In this document: positions 5,431-5,493 of the stretch, in pieces
Layout: each line of letters starts with the position of its first letter
Position numbering within the stretch: position 1 is the first letter of the stretch
NCBI GenBank assembly: GCA_905210055.1
Contig: CAJLVH010000131.1
Span: forward strand, 1 to 5,493
Origin: an uncultured Enorma sp.
GTDB taxonomy: Bacteria; Actinomycetota; Coriobacteriia; Coriobacteriales; Coriobacteriaceae
DNA: 5,493 nt
Direction of reading: 5' to 3'
The notes under the pieces: model-generated
Told to the model about the DNA's origin: nothing
Seen by the model: only the letters and a program-made list of their open reading frames with translations
Database searches by the model: none
Translations under genes and position numbers: made by a program

Positions 5431-5493
5431 TTCAACCCATTGGGGTTGCATCAGGTCGACTGGGGACGCCGGGAACGCGCAAAATGGGTTGAA
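5431..5493. repeat. Inverted repeats in the ldh leader
   Basis: TTCAACCCATT (5431-5441) and AATGGGTTGAA (5483-5493) are perfect 11-bp reverse complements 41 bases apart, the second ending exactly at the window edge. Within the first, CAACCC (5433-5438) also pairs with GGGTTG (5443-5448) across four bases. The CAACCC/GGGTTG core is therefore present three times in about 60 bp, 55-117 bp upstream of ldh. It could be repeated operator sites or alternative RNA hairpins in the leader. It does not resemble the Rex operator (TTGTGAA-N4-TTCACAA). No clear promoter is visible, and nothing else codes in 5377-5493. Confidence 0.5.

Noticed and set aside
5377..5493. Rex-type redox operator for ldh
   Set aside because: No sequence close to TTGTGAA-N4-TTCACAA is present; only CAACCC/GGGTTG repeats are seen.

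Overview
The window is a GC-rich (roughly 60% by eye) bacterial chromosome segment with six recognisable protein-coding genes, no RNA genes, no CRISPR array and no recognisable mobile-element gene. The gene mix is a fermentative L-lactate dehydrogenase, a YejK/NdpA-type nucleoid protein with a Firmicutes-like C-terminus, a DUF4190/DUF4352-like membrane protein and a short XRE regulator. Together with high GC this suggests a Coriobacteriia member (Eggerthellaceae/Slackia-like Actinomycetota). That placement is inference from gene content and protein style, not a database match.

Layout, left to right. Positions 1-73 hold a 15-bp direct repeat downstream of the first gene. Three genes then run on the minus strand: an XRE-family helix-turn-helix protein (74-529), a membrane-anchored protein with an extracytoplasmic beta domain (720-1412), and a small protein (1555-1800) resembling those encoded beside Y-family DNA polymerases. 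The gaps between them contain perfect inverted repeats: 624-658, 1494-1509 and 1513-1527. Between the small gene and the plus-strand nucleoid-associated protein gene (2031-3035) is a divergent control region with a near-consensus Gram-positive LexA (SOS) box at 1881-1894. The box sits just upstream of an extended -10 reading toward the small gene.

The nucleoid-associated gene converges on a minus-strand pair. The 74-bp convergent gap holds two copies of a 37-bp imperfectly palindromic repeat, and the second copy supplies the stop codon of the lipase-like hydrolase gene (3110-4414). That hydrolase is encoded 11 bp downstream of L-lactate dehydrogenase (4426-5376), so the two are probably one transcript. 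The LDH keeps all catalytic residues but lacks both classical fructose-1,6-bisphosphate ligands, so it is predicted to be non-allosteric. Its leader (5377-5493) carries inverted repeats built on a CAACCC/GGGTTG core.

I do not see a convincing new multi-gene system here. The strongest leads are the SOS-controlled orphan small protein, the duplicated palindromic repeat that ends a gene, the paired palindromes before the membrane protein gene, and the ldh-hydrolase pairing.
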